Source: Nocardia fusca NBRC 14340
GTDB taxonomy: Bacteria > Actinomycetota > Actinomycetes > Mycobacteriales > Mycobacteriaceae
Direction: 5' to 3'
DNA: 64,000 nucleotides
Assembly (NCBI RefSeq): GCF_001618425.1
Contig: NZ_BDCU01000051.1
Coordinates: 1 to 64,000 of the forward strand
Shown: positions 33,736 to 41,936 of the stretch, in pieces
How positions within the stretch are numbered: the stretch's first letter is position 1
Layout: each line of letters begins with the position of its first letter
The notes under the pieces: model-generated
Seen by the model: the letters and a program-made list of their open reading frames with translations, nothing else
What the model was told of the DNA's origin: nothing
The model's database searches: none
Program-made: the position numbers and the translations under genes

Positions 33736-33755
33736 GTCCGACGATAGCAGTTCGC
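33688..33755. promoter_or_regulatory. MocR/EamA shared start region: direct repeats, palindrome and leaderless promoter
   Basis: CGATAGCAGTCCGC (33688-33701) and CGATAGCAGTTCGC (33742-33755) are 13/14 identical direct repeats, 54 bp apart, flanking both starts. The palindrome AGTAGCGCTACT lies at 33712-33723. TACTAT (33720-33725) ends 8 nt before the MocR ATG, as expected of a -10 element for a leaderless mRNA. MocR regulators are known to bind direct repeats. Confidence 0.65.
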
Positions 33756-35182
33756 GGATCGTCGCGGACCTCCGCGCGTGGATCGCCACGGCCCCCGCCG
33801 GGGCCAAGTTGCCCGCCACCCGCACCCTGGTGGCGCGGTACTCGGCGAGTCCGGTCACCGTCCAGAAGGCGTTGCGGGCACTGGTGGCCCAGGGGCTGGT
33901 GGAGAGCCGGCCGGGGGTCGGCACGTTCGTCCAGGCGGTGCGCCCGGCCCGTCCGGCCGACTACGGATGGCAGACCGCGGCCCTCGGTACACCGCGCGGC
34001 CGGCGCGCCCAGATGTCCACCGTCCTGCGGACGGTGCCCAACGACCGGATTGCCCTGCATTCGGGTTACCCCGACCGGGAACTGCTTCCGGTCCGCCTGG
34101 TCCGCGCCGCCTTCACGCGGGCCGCGCGCAGCGATGCCGCGATCGGCCGCCCACCGACCGCGGGGGCCCCGGAACTACAGAGCTGGTTCGCCACCGAACT
34201 GGCGACCGCGACCCCGGCCGGTGTGCTGCCGCCGGTGGCCGGCGATGTGATCGTGTTCGGCGGCAGCCAGAGCGGTCTGAACACGACCTTCCAGTCGCTG
34301 GTCGGCCCCGGCCGGCCGCTGCTGGTGGAATCGCCGACCTACTGGGGTGCGCTGATGGCCGCCGAGCGGGCCGGGGTGCGGGTGGTGCCGGTGCCGAGCG
34401 GGCCGCAGGGTCCACGGCCGGCGGAACTGGCCCGCGCGTTCGAACAGACCGGGGCCCGCGCCTTCTACGCGCAACCCCATTTCGCCAACCCCACCGGCGC
34501 CCAGTGGGCTCCGCAGACCGCCGCGTGGGTGCTCGAAGTGGTGCGCGAATACGGTGCCTTCCTGATCGAGGACGACTGGGCACACGATTTCGGCATCGAC
34601 TCGGTGCCGGTCCCGCTGGCCGCGCGGGACGACAGCGGGCATGTGATCTATCTGCGGTCGCTCACCAAGAGCGTTTCGCCGTCGGTCCGCATCGCCGCCG
34701 TCGTCGCGCGCGGGCCGGCGCGCGATCGGATCCTCTCCGATGCGCAGGCCGAGTCCATGTATGTGAGCGGACTGCTGCAGGCGGTCGCGCTCGATGTGGT
34801 GTCCCACCCGGGGTGGCGGACCCATCTGCGCGGTCTGGGGCAACGGCTGGCGATCCGCCGCGACCTGCTGCTGACCGCGCTCCGGGAGCACGCCCCCGAC
34901 GCGGTCCCGGAACTGGTGCCGCGGGGCGGGCTCAACCTCTGGGTCCGGTTACCCGAACACACCGATGTGGTCCGGCTCGTGCGGGATTGCGAGGACGGGG
35001 GCGTGGTGGTGGCTCCCGGCGACGAATGGTTCCCCGCCGAGCCCACGGGCGCCTATCTGCGGATCAACTACTCCGGGCCGAATCCGGGGGCTTTCCCCGA
35101 CGGTGCCCGCGTCATCGGCCGCGCGCTGGCCCGGCAGCATCCGGACCGGTGTCCGGCCGGCGGTGCGGACCCGGACCGGTAG
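33734..35182 (+). CDS. MocR/GntR-family regulator with aminotransferase-fold domain
   Basis: 482 aa. Residues 1-70 form a GntR winged helix (LPATRTLVARYSASPVTVQKALRALV, then ESRPGVGTFV). The rest is a fold-type I aminotransferase domain with SPTYWGAL, HFANPTGAQW, an EDDWAHDF segment and the PLP lysine in SLTKSVSPSVR. MocR proteins sense PLP or amino compounds. The divergent EamA exporter is the natural target. Confidence 0.92.
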   Translation: MSDDSSSRIVADLRAWIATAPAGAKLPATRTLVARYSASPVTVQKALRALVAQGLVESRPGVGTFVQAVRPARPADYGWQTAALGTPRGRRAQMSTVLRTVPNDRIALHSGYPDRELLPVRLVRAAFTRAARSDAAIGRPPTAGAPELQSWFATELATATPAGVLPPVAGDVIVFGGSQSGLNTTFQSLVGPGRPLLVESPTYWGALMAAERAGVRVVPVPSGPQGPRPAELARAFEQTGARAFYAQPHFANPTGAQWAPQTAAWVLEVVREYGAFLIEDDWAHDFGIDSVPVPLAARDDSGHVIYLRSLTKSVSPSVRIAAVVARGPARDRILSDAQAESMYVSGLLQAVALDVVSHPGWRTHLRGLGQRLAIRRDLLLTALREHAPDAVPELVPRGGLNLWVRLPEHTDVVRLVRDCEDGGVVVAPGDEWFPAEPTGAYLRINYSGPNPGAFPDGARVIGRALARQHPDRCPAGGADPDR

Positions 35183-35223
35183 CGTCCGGCCGGATCGAGA
35201 CGGTGCCGCGGCAGACCGCGGCC

Positions 35224-35245
35224 CGGTGCCGAGGAACCGGCACCG
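35224..35245. terminator. Hairpin after the MocR gene
   Basis: CGGTGCCG and CGGCACCG (35224-35231, 35238-35245) pair around a 6-nt loop, between convergent genes. Confidence 0.6.
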
Positions 35246-35260
35246 CCGCCGGCCCGATGC

Positions 35261-35872
35261 TCAGCTCACGGCGTGATCTTCTACGAAAACCTTCCGGCAC
35301 GACGGCGCGCAGAACGCGTAGTCGACTCCCGCGTGGGTCACCGTGAACTGCGCGGTGGCCCATTCGACGACCATTCCGCAGGTCGGATCTATGGTGCAGC
35401 CCTCGGGGGCCTCGGGCCGCTGTCCGGAGTCGCGGAAATCCTGGGTCATCAGCCGGGTGAGCTCGGTGCTCGTGGTCGACCGGCCGAGTGTGCCGACGCA
35501 GTGCTCGCGCAGACCGACGATCTGGACGACACAGTGGGGTTCGCGACGCAGCCGTCCCGGGTCGGGTTCGGTCGCGGCGACGGCGTCGGTGATCATCGGA
35601 ATGATGTAGCGGCCGAAATCGCGGTCGTTGCTCCAGGACTGCGGCACGGTGAGCCGCACCAGGTAGCGGGGCGCGGTCTCGGCGTCGGGTCCGCCGGTCA
35701 CCCAGGTACGTGGTTGCCCGATCAGTACATGGGTGAATTCTCGTGCTCTACGCATGGTTTCGTCCGGCGCGGACTCGGCCGCGGTGAGTGCGGCCAGGAC
35801 GCGTTCGGCGAGGTCGCGCTCGGCCGCTGCGTCGAGTGTGCGTCCGGTGACCGAGATCTCCAGGGTCATCAT
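35261..35872 (-). CDS. Tautomerase-like protein with C-terminal YHS domain
   Basis: 203 aa from the first of two adjacent ATGs, 8 nt after AAGGAG. The N-terminal ~120 residues resemble a tautomerase-superfamily beta-alpha-beta unit (MTLEISVTGRTLD, then EFTHVLIGQPRTWVTGG and the RLTVPQSWS strand). The last ~45 residues are a YHS metal-binding domain: DPTCGMVVEWATA and FCAPSCRKVF. The start overlaps the stop of the upstream redoxin, so both are translationally coupled. The fusion suggests metal- or redox-linked detoxification, but the function is unknown. Confidence 0.75.
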   Translation of the reverse strand: MMTLEISVTGRTLDAAAERDLAERVLAALTAAESAPDETMRRAREFTHVLIGQPRTWVTGGPDAETAPRYLVRLTVPQSWSNDRDFGRYIIPMITDAVAATEPDPGRLRREPHCVVQIVGLREHCVGTLGRSTTSTELTRLMTQDFRDSGQRPEAPEGCTIDPTCGMVVEWATAQFTVTHAGVDYAFCAPSCRKVFVEDHAVS

Positions 35873-36459
35873 GGCCGGGTCTCCTTCGGGACTGATGTGG
35901 TCGCGCGGTCGTGACCGGCGGACAGAGCGAGCAGTTCGTCGACCGACCACTGGTCGTCTGCGTGCTCTCCGTACTTCGCGGCGAGTACCGCGCCGTCCGG
36001 GGCGATGAGGAAATCCGCCGGCAGGCCCAGACGGCCGCCTTCCGGATGGCTCGGCGGCGCCGGACGGTCGTCGCGGCGCGCGGTCGCGGCGAGTTCGGTA
36101 CCGACGGCCCGGGCGATCGCGGGCCACGCGCGCGGGTCCAGGAGGGCCCGTCTGCCGGATTCGACACCGAACTCCCGGTAGAGCACCCGGTCCGGATCGG
36201 CGATCACATCCAAGGGCAGATCGTCGGTGTACTTGCGCAATTCGGTGGCGGTGGAATGGAAAACGACCACTTCGCGGATGCCGCCGGCCCGGATATCGGC
36301 CAGTCGGGACACGATCGAGCGCAGGTGCAGATTGCAGACCGGGCATCCGGCGAAGCGCCGGAACTGTAGGTGGACAAGGTGCCGGGAATGGGGGACCGGG
36401 ACGTCCGCACCGGTGACGGTGGTGAGTGTGCGGGCGGGGACCGGGCTGGGTGGCGGCAT
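35869..36459 (-). CDS. Redoxin (AhpC/TSA-like) family protein
   Basis: 196 aa with AAAGGAG before the ATG. LQFRRFAGCPVCNLHLRS holds a CPVC active site at the position of the peroxidatic/resolving pair in thioredoxin-like folds; EVVVFHSTATELRKYTDDLP and ADPDRVLYREFGVE are typical of the AhpC/TSA-2 subfamily. It probably reduces peroxides or acts as a thiol oxidoreductase. It forms an operon with the tautomerase-YHS gene and is divergent from a TetR. Confidence 0.85.
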   Translation of the reverse strand: MPPPSPVPARTLTTVTGADVPVPHSRHLVHLQFRRFAGCPVCNLHLRSIVSRLADIRAGGIREVVVFHSTATELRKYTDDLPLDVIADPDRVLYREFGVESGRRALLDPRAWPAIARAVGTELAATARRDDRPAPPSHPEGGRLGLPADFLIAPDGAVLAAKYGEHADDQWSVDELLALSAGHDRATTSVPKETRP

Positions 36460-36473
36460 GATCTCTCCTTTGG

Positions 36474-36517
36474 AGTACGCAGTACGCTTACAATCAGTAT
36501 GCGCGTATCCAGTACGC
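36474..36517. promoter_or_regulatory. Four AGTAYGC heptamers in the redoxin/tetR divergent region
   Basis: AGTACGC at 36474, 36481 and 36511 and AGTATGC at 36496. GCGTA (36503-36507) and TACGC (36513-36517) also form an inverted repeat. A -10-like TACAAT lies at 36489-36494. The cluster fills the gap between the divergent starts. Confidence 0.65.
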
Positions 36518-36525
36518 TGTCAACC

Positions 36526-37137
36526 GTGCCCAGGCCCCGTTCGCTCACCGACGATCAATTGGTCGGGGCCGCCCTGGCGGTGATCGACCGAGAGGGATTG
36601 GCCGCGCTGACCATGCGCGCTGTCGCCAAGGAACTCGGGATGGCCACCATGGGCCTGTACCGGTACGTCACCGACCGGCAGGCGCTGGAGGTACTGGTGG
36701 TCGATCATGTTTTCGAGTCCGTCGACCTCGTCCTGCCCGCGGCGCACTGGACCGACCGCATCCGCTCGCTGATGAACCGTCTGCGCGTCACGGTCGCGAA
36801 GCATCCTGCCGCGGTCCCGCTGGTGCTGCGGCACCGTCAGGCGGCGCCGGGATCGTTACGGTTGATCGATGCCATGCTCGCGGTACTCACCGACGGGGGA
36901 TTCTCCGGTGTGGACCGGGTCGTGGCGCAGCGGACGCTGATCGGCTTCCTGCTCGGCTTCCTGCAGAACGAGTACTACGCGGGGTTGTCGGGACCGGGCA
37001 CGATCACCATGTCGGAACTCTCGCCGGCGGAGTTCCCGTTTCTCGCCGATACCGCGCGGGACGCGAGATCGGTATCGCCGGACGAGGAATTCGGCCGCGG
37101 GCTCGATATCGTGCTGCGCGGCCTGGCCGCAGGCTGA
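36526..37137 (+). CDS. TetR-family regulator, divergent from redoxin operon
   Basis: 203 aa from GTG 36526 (VPRPRSLTDDQL), the usual start of this subgroup; an ATG at 36499 overlaps the repeats and lies upstream of the likely transcription start. HTH at residues ~12-57 (ALAVIDREGLAALTMRAVAKELG, then TMGLYRYVTDRQALEVL), followed by a TetR_C domain with a FLLGFLQNEYYAG segment. Likely represses the redoxin-tautomerase operon and itself. Confidence 0.87.
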   Translation: MPRPRSLTDDQLVGAALAVIDREGLAALTMRAVAKELGMATMGLYRYVTDRQALEVLVVDHVFESVDLVLPAAHWTDRIRSLMNRLRVTVAKHPAAVPLVLRHRQAAPGSLRLIDAMLAVLTDGGFSGVDRVVAQRTLIGFLLGFLQNEYYAGLSGPGTITMSELSPAEFPFLADTARDARSVSPDEEFGRGLDIVLRGLAAG

Positions 37138-37164
37138 CCACGGTCGCATGCCGACGCCGAGCGG

Positions 37165-37374
37165 TCAGTCCTCGGGTTCGGATTCCTTACGGTCGTCCTC
37201 GGGGCGCTCCCCGGACAGGACCTTCCCCAATCGGACTCTCTCCGGGGAGCGGGTCACGACCTCCTCCAGAATGGCGAGGATCTCCGCCTCGGTGCTGCGG
37301 CCGTGATTGTCGGCGCGGGTCCGCAGGGCGCGATACACCGCGTCCGGTACATGTCGAACAGATAGCGTCACCAT
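37165..37374 (-). CDS. FitA-like ribbon-helix-helix antitoxin, orphan
   Basis: 69 aa from the ATG at 37374. VTLSVRHVPDAVYRALRTRA and GRSTEAEILAILEEVV are the FitA/VapB-type ribbon-helix-helix DNA-binding signature, with a charged acidic tail (ESEPED). No PIN-domain toxin of the VapC/FitB type is present on either side: downstream is a convergent TetR, upstream a divergent kinase. It may have lost its toxin or work as a simple repressor. Confidence 0.82.
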   Translation of the reverse strand: MVTLSVRHVPDAVYRALRTRADNHGRSTEAEILAILEEVVTRSPERVRLGKVLSGERPEDDRKESEPED

Positions 37375-37659
37375 GGTGGGCGTCTTTCGTCGACAGTGGT
37401 CGGTGACCCGATTATATTTCGCGTTCCGGCAAACTTCCGGTGCCGGTGGCGTCTCGTTCTGATATATGCCGCGCGGCGTGCTCGAGCGGGCCGGGCCCGG
37501 CTCATTCGCCTCCCCATCGTAGAGTAATCGGCCGAAACCTGTTCCGGCGCAGCGAATATGGCGCAAAATCTAGAATCGTCTGTGCGAAGGAGAAAGTCCG
37601 GACCGGACGGTTCGGCACGGTGTGCGCTGTTTCGCGCGCATCCGGAAAGTGAGGCGGAA

Positions 37660-38832
37660 ATGAATCACAAGCTCTGGCTGCTCGGCCGGCTCGCCGCGGT
37701 GGGCGGGCATATCCTCGGCGAGAAACTTACCGGGCACCGGGCCCGCGCGATAGACGATGTGCCCGCGTCCGGCGCCGCGCTCACCACCGAATGGCTGACC
37801 GCGGTGCTCTGCCGGGACGCCCCCGGCGCCGAAGTGGTCTCCTTCGACACCACGGGGGGCAGCAGCGGCACCTCCACACGGGTGGCGATCCGGGTGGAGT
37901 ACAACGAGGCGGGCCGGGCGGCCGGGCTACCGGAGGCATTGTTCGCCAAGACCACGACTTCGCTGAGCCAGCGGATTCTGCTCGGCGGCGGCAAGATGAT
38001 CGACGGCGAGACCCGGTTCTTCCGCGATTTCCGGCCGAAACTGGAGATCCAGGCCCCGCTCGGCTACTGGGGGGCGTCGGATCCGGCTTCGTGGCGGTCG
38101 ATCGCGCTGATGGAGGATATCGCCGCCACCCGGGGTGCGGTGTTCAGTGAACCGACCGCCCCGATCGGCCGCGCCGAAATGGAGGATCTGGTCCGCAATC
38201 TCGCCCGGCTGCACGGGACATTCTGGGAGGACCCCTCCATCGAGGTGCTCAAGACCACCAACGAGGCGTTGCAGGCCTATCTCGCGGCCATCGATATGAA
38301 AACCCGCTGCGCGGTGGGTCTGGGCCGGGCGGCCGAAGTGGTCCCGGAAAGCCTGCACGGGCAGGCGGGCCGGTTGTGGGCCGGGGTCGAGCGTGCGGTG
38401 GACCTGGCCACGACCGAACTCCCGCATACCCTGCTGCACGGCGACCCGCATATCGGCCAGACCTACCGGACCACCGAGGGACGGATGGGTTATGTGGACT
38501 GGCAGGTCGTGATGCGTGGCGGCTGGGGGCACGATTTCGCCTATACGGTCAATTCCGGGTGTGAACCGGAGGACCGCCGGGCCTGGGCCGAGGAACTGTT
38601 GCGGGCATATCTGGAGGAACTGGCCGCGGCCGGCGGCGTGGCACCCGACTTCGATACGGCCTGGCTGATCTACCGGCAGCAGTCGATGTTCGCCTACGCG
38701 GCATGGGCGTTCACGATCGGCCGGGCCGCGTATCAGCCGGAGATGCAGTCGAAGGAGACCTGCCTCACACTTTTGCGACGGATCACCTCGGCCATCGACG
38801 ACAATCGTTCACTGGACGCGCTCGGCGTGTGA
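37660..38832 (+). CDS. CHK/APH-like small-molecule kinase, mycobacterial ecdysteroid-kinase-like type
   Basis: 390 aa from the ATG at 37660 after GAGGCGG. TTGGSSGTSTRVAI forms the nucleotide loop region, LLHGDPHIGQTY (HGDxH) the catalytic loop and GYVDWQ the metal-binding Asp. The protein matches the CHK-like/APH family often found next to P450 and acyl-CoA genes in mycobacteria and Nocardia. The substrate is not known. A hairpin follows and a P450 gene is next. Confidence 0.82.
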   Translation: MNHKLWLLGRLAAVGGHILGEKLTGHRARAIDDVPASGAALTTEWLTAVLCRDAPGAEVVSFDTTGGSSGTSTRVAIRVEYNEAGRAAGLPEALFAKTTTSLSQRILLGGGKMIDGETRFFRDFRPKLEIQAPLGYWGASDPASWRSIALMEDIAATRGAVFSEPTAPIGRAEMEDLVRNLARLHGTFWEDPSIEVLKTTNEALQAYLAAIDMKTRCAVGLGRAAEVVPESLHGQAGRLWAGVERAVDLATTELPHTLLHGDPHIGQTYRTTEGRMGYVDWQVVMRGGWGHDFAYTVNSGCEPEDRRAWAEELLRAYLEELAAAGGVAPDFDTAWLIYRQQSMFAYAAWAFTIGRAAYQPEMQSKETCLTLLRRITSAIDDNRSLDALGV

Positions 38833-38845
38833 CAACCGTTGTGCC

Positions 38846-38875
38846 GGCCGGGCTTCGGATTCGCCGAGCCCGGCC
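38846..38875 (+). terminator. Hairpin after the kinase gene
   Basis: GGCCGGGCT (38846-38854) pairs with AGCCCGGCC (38867-38875), with an inner CGG/CCG extension. The loop is short and no T-tract follows. Confidence 0.68.
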
Positions 38876-39004
38876 GCGTCGCGGTGGCGGAAAAGCCGGT
38901 GAAATCTTCGGACCGGACCGATCGAAATTGTGCGGACTAGTCCAACAAAAACCCCAAAAGGACGGTCGTACAACTCGTTTCGAAATCGATCAGAGTTCGT
39001 GACC

Positions 39005-40408
39005 ATGTCGTACCATCGCCTGGTTCCGGCTCGAGTCAGGAGATTCCTGCAGGAGGAGCCTCGAACCGGGATCGGCCGGTGGAAAACCATCGGCTCCGCA
39101 ATCGGACGGTATGGAGTTTCGTTCTTGACTACCTCGGATTACCGAACACACGCACAGGCCCACGTGCACGGTTCGCCGATCGATTCCGATGATCCGCGGA
39201 TACCGCTGTACCTGCCGGAATTCGCGGCCGATCCCCATCGGATCTACCGCGAGATGCGGGCTCGGTACGGGTCACTGGCGCCGGTGGAACTCGCCCCCGG
39301 CGTGCCCGCCACCCTGGTGATCGGATACAACACCGCCCTGCGAGTGCTCAACGATCCGGACCGTTTCCCCGCCGACCCCCGGGTCTGGCAGAAGGATATT
39401 CCGGCCGGGTGCCCGATCCTGCCGCTGCTGGAATGGCGCCCGATGGCCAGCCGTTGCGCCGGGCAGGAATTCGTGCGCTACCGGCAGGCGATCACGGCGA
39501 GCATGGACGAAGTGGACATGTACGCGATCCATACGGTCGTCGAGAATATCGCGGGCCCGCTGATCAACTCGTTCTGCGAGGACGGCCACGCGGAGCTGAT
39601 CCAGCAGTACGTGTTCCCGCTGGCCTTCCAGGTGATCAACTATCTGCTCGGCTGCCCGCCGGAGATCGGTCAGCAGGTCGCGGCCGGGACGGCCGCGCTG
39701 CTCGAGGGGGTGGACGCCGAAGCCGGCAGCCGGATGCTGGGCGAGGCCCTGATGAACCTGGTGCTGCTCAAGCGCGAGCAGCCGGGTAGCGATATCACCT
39801 CGGTGCTGCTGCAGCATCCGGTCGAGCTGACCGAGGAGGAGGTCTCCCACCACGTTTCGCAGGTGTACGGCACCGGGATCGAATTCGAACTGAACCTCAT
39901 CGTCAACACACTGCTGCTGATCCTCACCGACGAACGGTTCGGCGGCAGCGTCCTCGGCGGGAACCTCACCTCCCGCGACGCCCTGGACGAGGTGCTGTTC
40001 AACGACCCGCCGCTGGCCAATCTGCTGATCACCTATCCGCGGATGCCGATCCTGCTCGACGATGTGTGGCTGCCCGCGCACCAGCCCGTGGTGATCAGCA
40101 TGGCGGCCTGCAACAACGACCCGGCCATCCGCACCTCGGAGTTGACGGGTAACCGCGCCCACCTGGCGTGGGGCCTGGGCCCGCACGCCTGCCCCGCCCA
40201 ATCGCTGGCCTATATGGTCGCCGAGGGTGCCATCGATCAGTTGCTGGACGCGATACCGGAGATGCGCGCGGATTTCCCCGACGGCGAGCCGGTCTGGCGG
40301 CCGGGTCCCTTCCATCGATCGCTGGCGGGCCTGCCGGTGACATTTCCCCCGCAGGCGCCCCTGCCGGGATACGGGGACACCGCGGCCCGGCCCGCCGTCC
40401 GCGCCTGA
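39005..40408 (+). CDS. Atypical cytochrome P450 lacking ExxR and the I-helix threonine, CYP157-like
   Basis: 467 aa from the ATG at 39005; a TTG near 39125 with GGAG upstream is an alternative. The heme loop WGLGPHACPAQSLAYM carries Cys396. The I-helix region reads GTGIEFELN (289-297) without the acid-alcohol pair, and the K-helix has EVLFN (329-333) where ExxR is expected. This matches the CYP157-type deviation known from Streptomyces conservons, but no conservon genes (sensor, roadblock, DUF742, GTPase) are here. Catalysis may be unconventional or absent. Confidence 0.8.
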   Translation: MSYHRLVPARVRRFLQEEPRTGIGRWKTIGSAIGRYGVSFLTTSDYRTHAQAHVHGSPIDSDDPRIPLYLPEFAADPHRIYREMRARYGSLAPVELAPGVPATLVIGYNTALRVLNDPDRFPADPRVWQKDIPAGCPILPLLEWRPMASRCAGQEFVRYRQAITASMDEVDMYAIHTVVENIAGPLINSFCEDGHAELIQQYVFPLAFQVINYLLGCPPEIGQQVAAGTAALLEGVDAEAGSRMLGEALMNLVLLKREQPGSDITSVLLQHPVELTEEEVSHHVSQVYGTGIEFELNLIVNTLLLILTDERFGGSVLGGNLTSRDALDEVLFNDPPLANLLITYPRMPILLDDVWLPAHQPVVISMAACNNDPAIRTSELTGNRAHLAWGLGPHACPAQSLAYMVAEGAIDQLLDAIPEMRADFPDGEPVWRPGPFHRSLAGLPVTFPPQAPLPGYGDTAARPAVRA

Positions 40409-40426
40409 GCGCGGCGGTCGGCCGTC

Positions 40427-40471
40427 CACGACAGGGTCCGAACCCCCCGGGGGTCCGGGCCCTTTGTCGTG
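40427..40471 (+). terminator. Strong hairpin terminator after the atypical P450
   Basis: CACGAC (40427-40432) pairs with GTCGTG (40466-40471), with an inner GC stem GGGTCCG and ACCCCCCGGGGGT. TTT lies inside the lower stem. It separates the P450 from the acyl-CoA dehydrogenase cluster. Confidence 0.82.
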
Positions 40472-40507
40472 CCCGTCCTGTGCCCGCCGGTTCCGCGAGG
40501 TCCAAGT

Positions 40508-40527
40508 ACTTGAATCCGGATTCAAGT
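40508..40527. promoter_or_regulatory. Perfect 20-bp palindrome before the acyl-CoA dehydrogenase operon
   Basis: ACTTGAATCCGGATTCAAGT is exactly self-complementary and lies about 50 bp before the GTG start. The TetR encoded third in the same cluster is the most likely binder. Confidence 0.85.
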
Positions 40528-40577
40528 TTGGGCTACGGTCGGGAGGGCAACGAGCCGCCCCGACGATCGGAGTTCTC

Positions 40578-41810
40578 GTGGAACTGTTCACCTCGACCGA
40601 GCGTGCCCGCGAGTATCGGCGCACCCTGCTCGCGTTCATGGACGACAGCGTGTATCCGGCCGAGCCGGTCTACGCCGAGCAGATGGCCGCGGCGGGCGAT
40701 CCGCATCATCACCCGCAGATCCTCGAGGATCTCAAGGCCGAGGCCAAGCAACGGGGGCTGTGGAATCTGTTCCACCCGCATCCGGAGTGGGGCCCGGGCC
40801 TGTCCAATCTGGAGTACGCGCCGCTGGCCGAGATCATGGGCCGTAGTCCGGCGCTGGCTCCCGAGGCGTGCAACTGCTCGGCGCCCGATACCGGCAATAT
40901 GGAAGTCTTCACCCTCTTCGGTACCGAGGAGCACAAGCAGCGCTGGCTCGAACCGCTGCTGGCGGGCACCATCCGGTCGGCGTTCGCGATGACCGAGCCC
41001 GGGGTCGCCAGTTCCGACGCCACCAATGTGGAGATGCGGATGGAACGCGACGGCGACGAGTACGTGCTCAACGGCCGCAAGTGGTTCGCCTCCAATGCCA
41101 TGCACGCCAATTGCAAGGTGCTCATCGTGATGGGCAAAACCGATCCGGACGCGCCCAAGCATCGGCAGCAGTCGATGATGGTGGTGCCGATCGACGCGCC
41201 GGGCGTCACCGTCGTCCGCAATCTCCCGGTGTTCGGTTATGTCGATCGGGAGGGGCACGCCGAGATCGAGTTCACCGATGTGCGGGTCCCGGTCACCGAT
41301 GTACTGAAGGGCGAGGGGGAGGGTTTCGCGATCAGCCAGGCCCGGCTGGGCCCCGGCCGCATCCATCACGCCATGCGCGCGATCGGGATGGCCGAACGCG
41401 CGCTGGAACTCATGTGTGCCCGGGCGGATTCGCGGACCACATTCGGGCGCAAGGTCAGCGAACGGTCCAATATCCGGGACTGGATCGCCGAGGCCCGTAT
41501 CGATATCGAACAGGCGCGGCTGCTCACCCTGAAAACCGCCTGGATGATGGATACGGTCGGCAACAAGGAGGCCCGCACCGAGATCGCCGCGATCAAGATC
41601 GCCGCGCCGGTGATGGCATTGCGGATCGTCGACCGGGCCATCCAGGTGTACGGCGCGGCGGGCGTGACCGAGGATTTCCCGCTCGCGAGCATGTACGCCC
41701 ATCTGCGTACCCTGCGGATCGCCGACGGTCCCGACGAAGTACACAAACTGACGATTGCCCGGGCCGAACTCGGTAAGGCCCGGGCGGCGGCCGAAGCCGC
41801 CGGCAGCTAG
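40578..41810 (+). CDS. Acyl-CoA dehydrogenase family protein
   Basis: 410 aa; GTG start with CGGAG 6-7 nt upstream. Standard motifs: FAMTEPGVASSDATNVEM for FAD, NGRKWFASNA, RTTFGRKVSERSNIRDWIAEA, and a C-terminal IQVYGAAGVTEDFPLASMYAHLR with the DEVHKLTIAR end. The HPEWGPGLSNLEYAPLAEIMGRS segment is typical of the ACAD10/11-like group that handles 4-hydroxy or branched acyl-CoA. It heads a cluster with a double-hotdog thioesterase and a TetR, controlled by the palindrome upstream. Confidence 0.9.
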   Translation: MELFTSTERAREYRRTLLAFMDDSVYPAEPVYAEQMAAAGDPHHHPQILEDLKAEAKQRGLWNLFHPHPEWGPGLSNLEYAPLAEIMGRSPALAPEACNCSAPDTGNMEVFTLFGTEEHKQRWLEPLLAGTIRSAFAMTEPGVASSDATNVEMRMERDGDEYVLNGRKWFASNAMHANCKVLIVMGKTDPDAPKHRQQSMMVVPIDAPGVTVVRNLPVFGYVDREGHAEIEFTDVRVPVTDVLKGEGEGFAISQARLGPGRIHHAMRAIGMAERALELMCARADSRTTFGRKVSERSNIRDWIAEARIDIEQARLLTLKTAWMMDTVGNKEARTEIAAIKIAAPVMALRIVDRAIQVYGAAGVTEDFPLASMYAHLRTLRIADGPDEVHKLTIARAELGKARAAAEAAGS

Positions 41811-41936
41811 TGGTTCCCGTCCGGGCTCGGGGACGTGGCCCGGGCGTCCCGGCTCCCCGCCCGATACGTTGGACAGGTCCGGTCGGCGCCCGGCTGTTTC
41901 CCCGGCGCGACCCGGACGGGCACGAGGAGGCAACCC

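Noticed and set aside
38930..40408. A conservon around the CYP157-like P450
   Set aside because: No sensor kinase, roadblock protein, DUF742 or small GTPase is encoded on either side.
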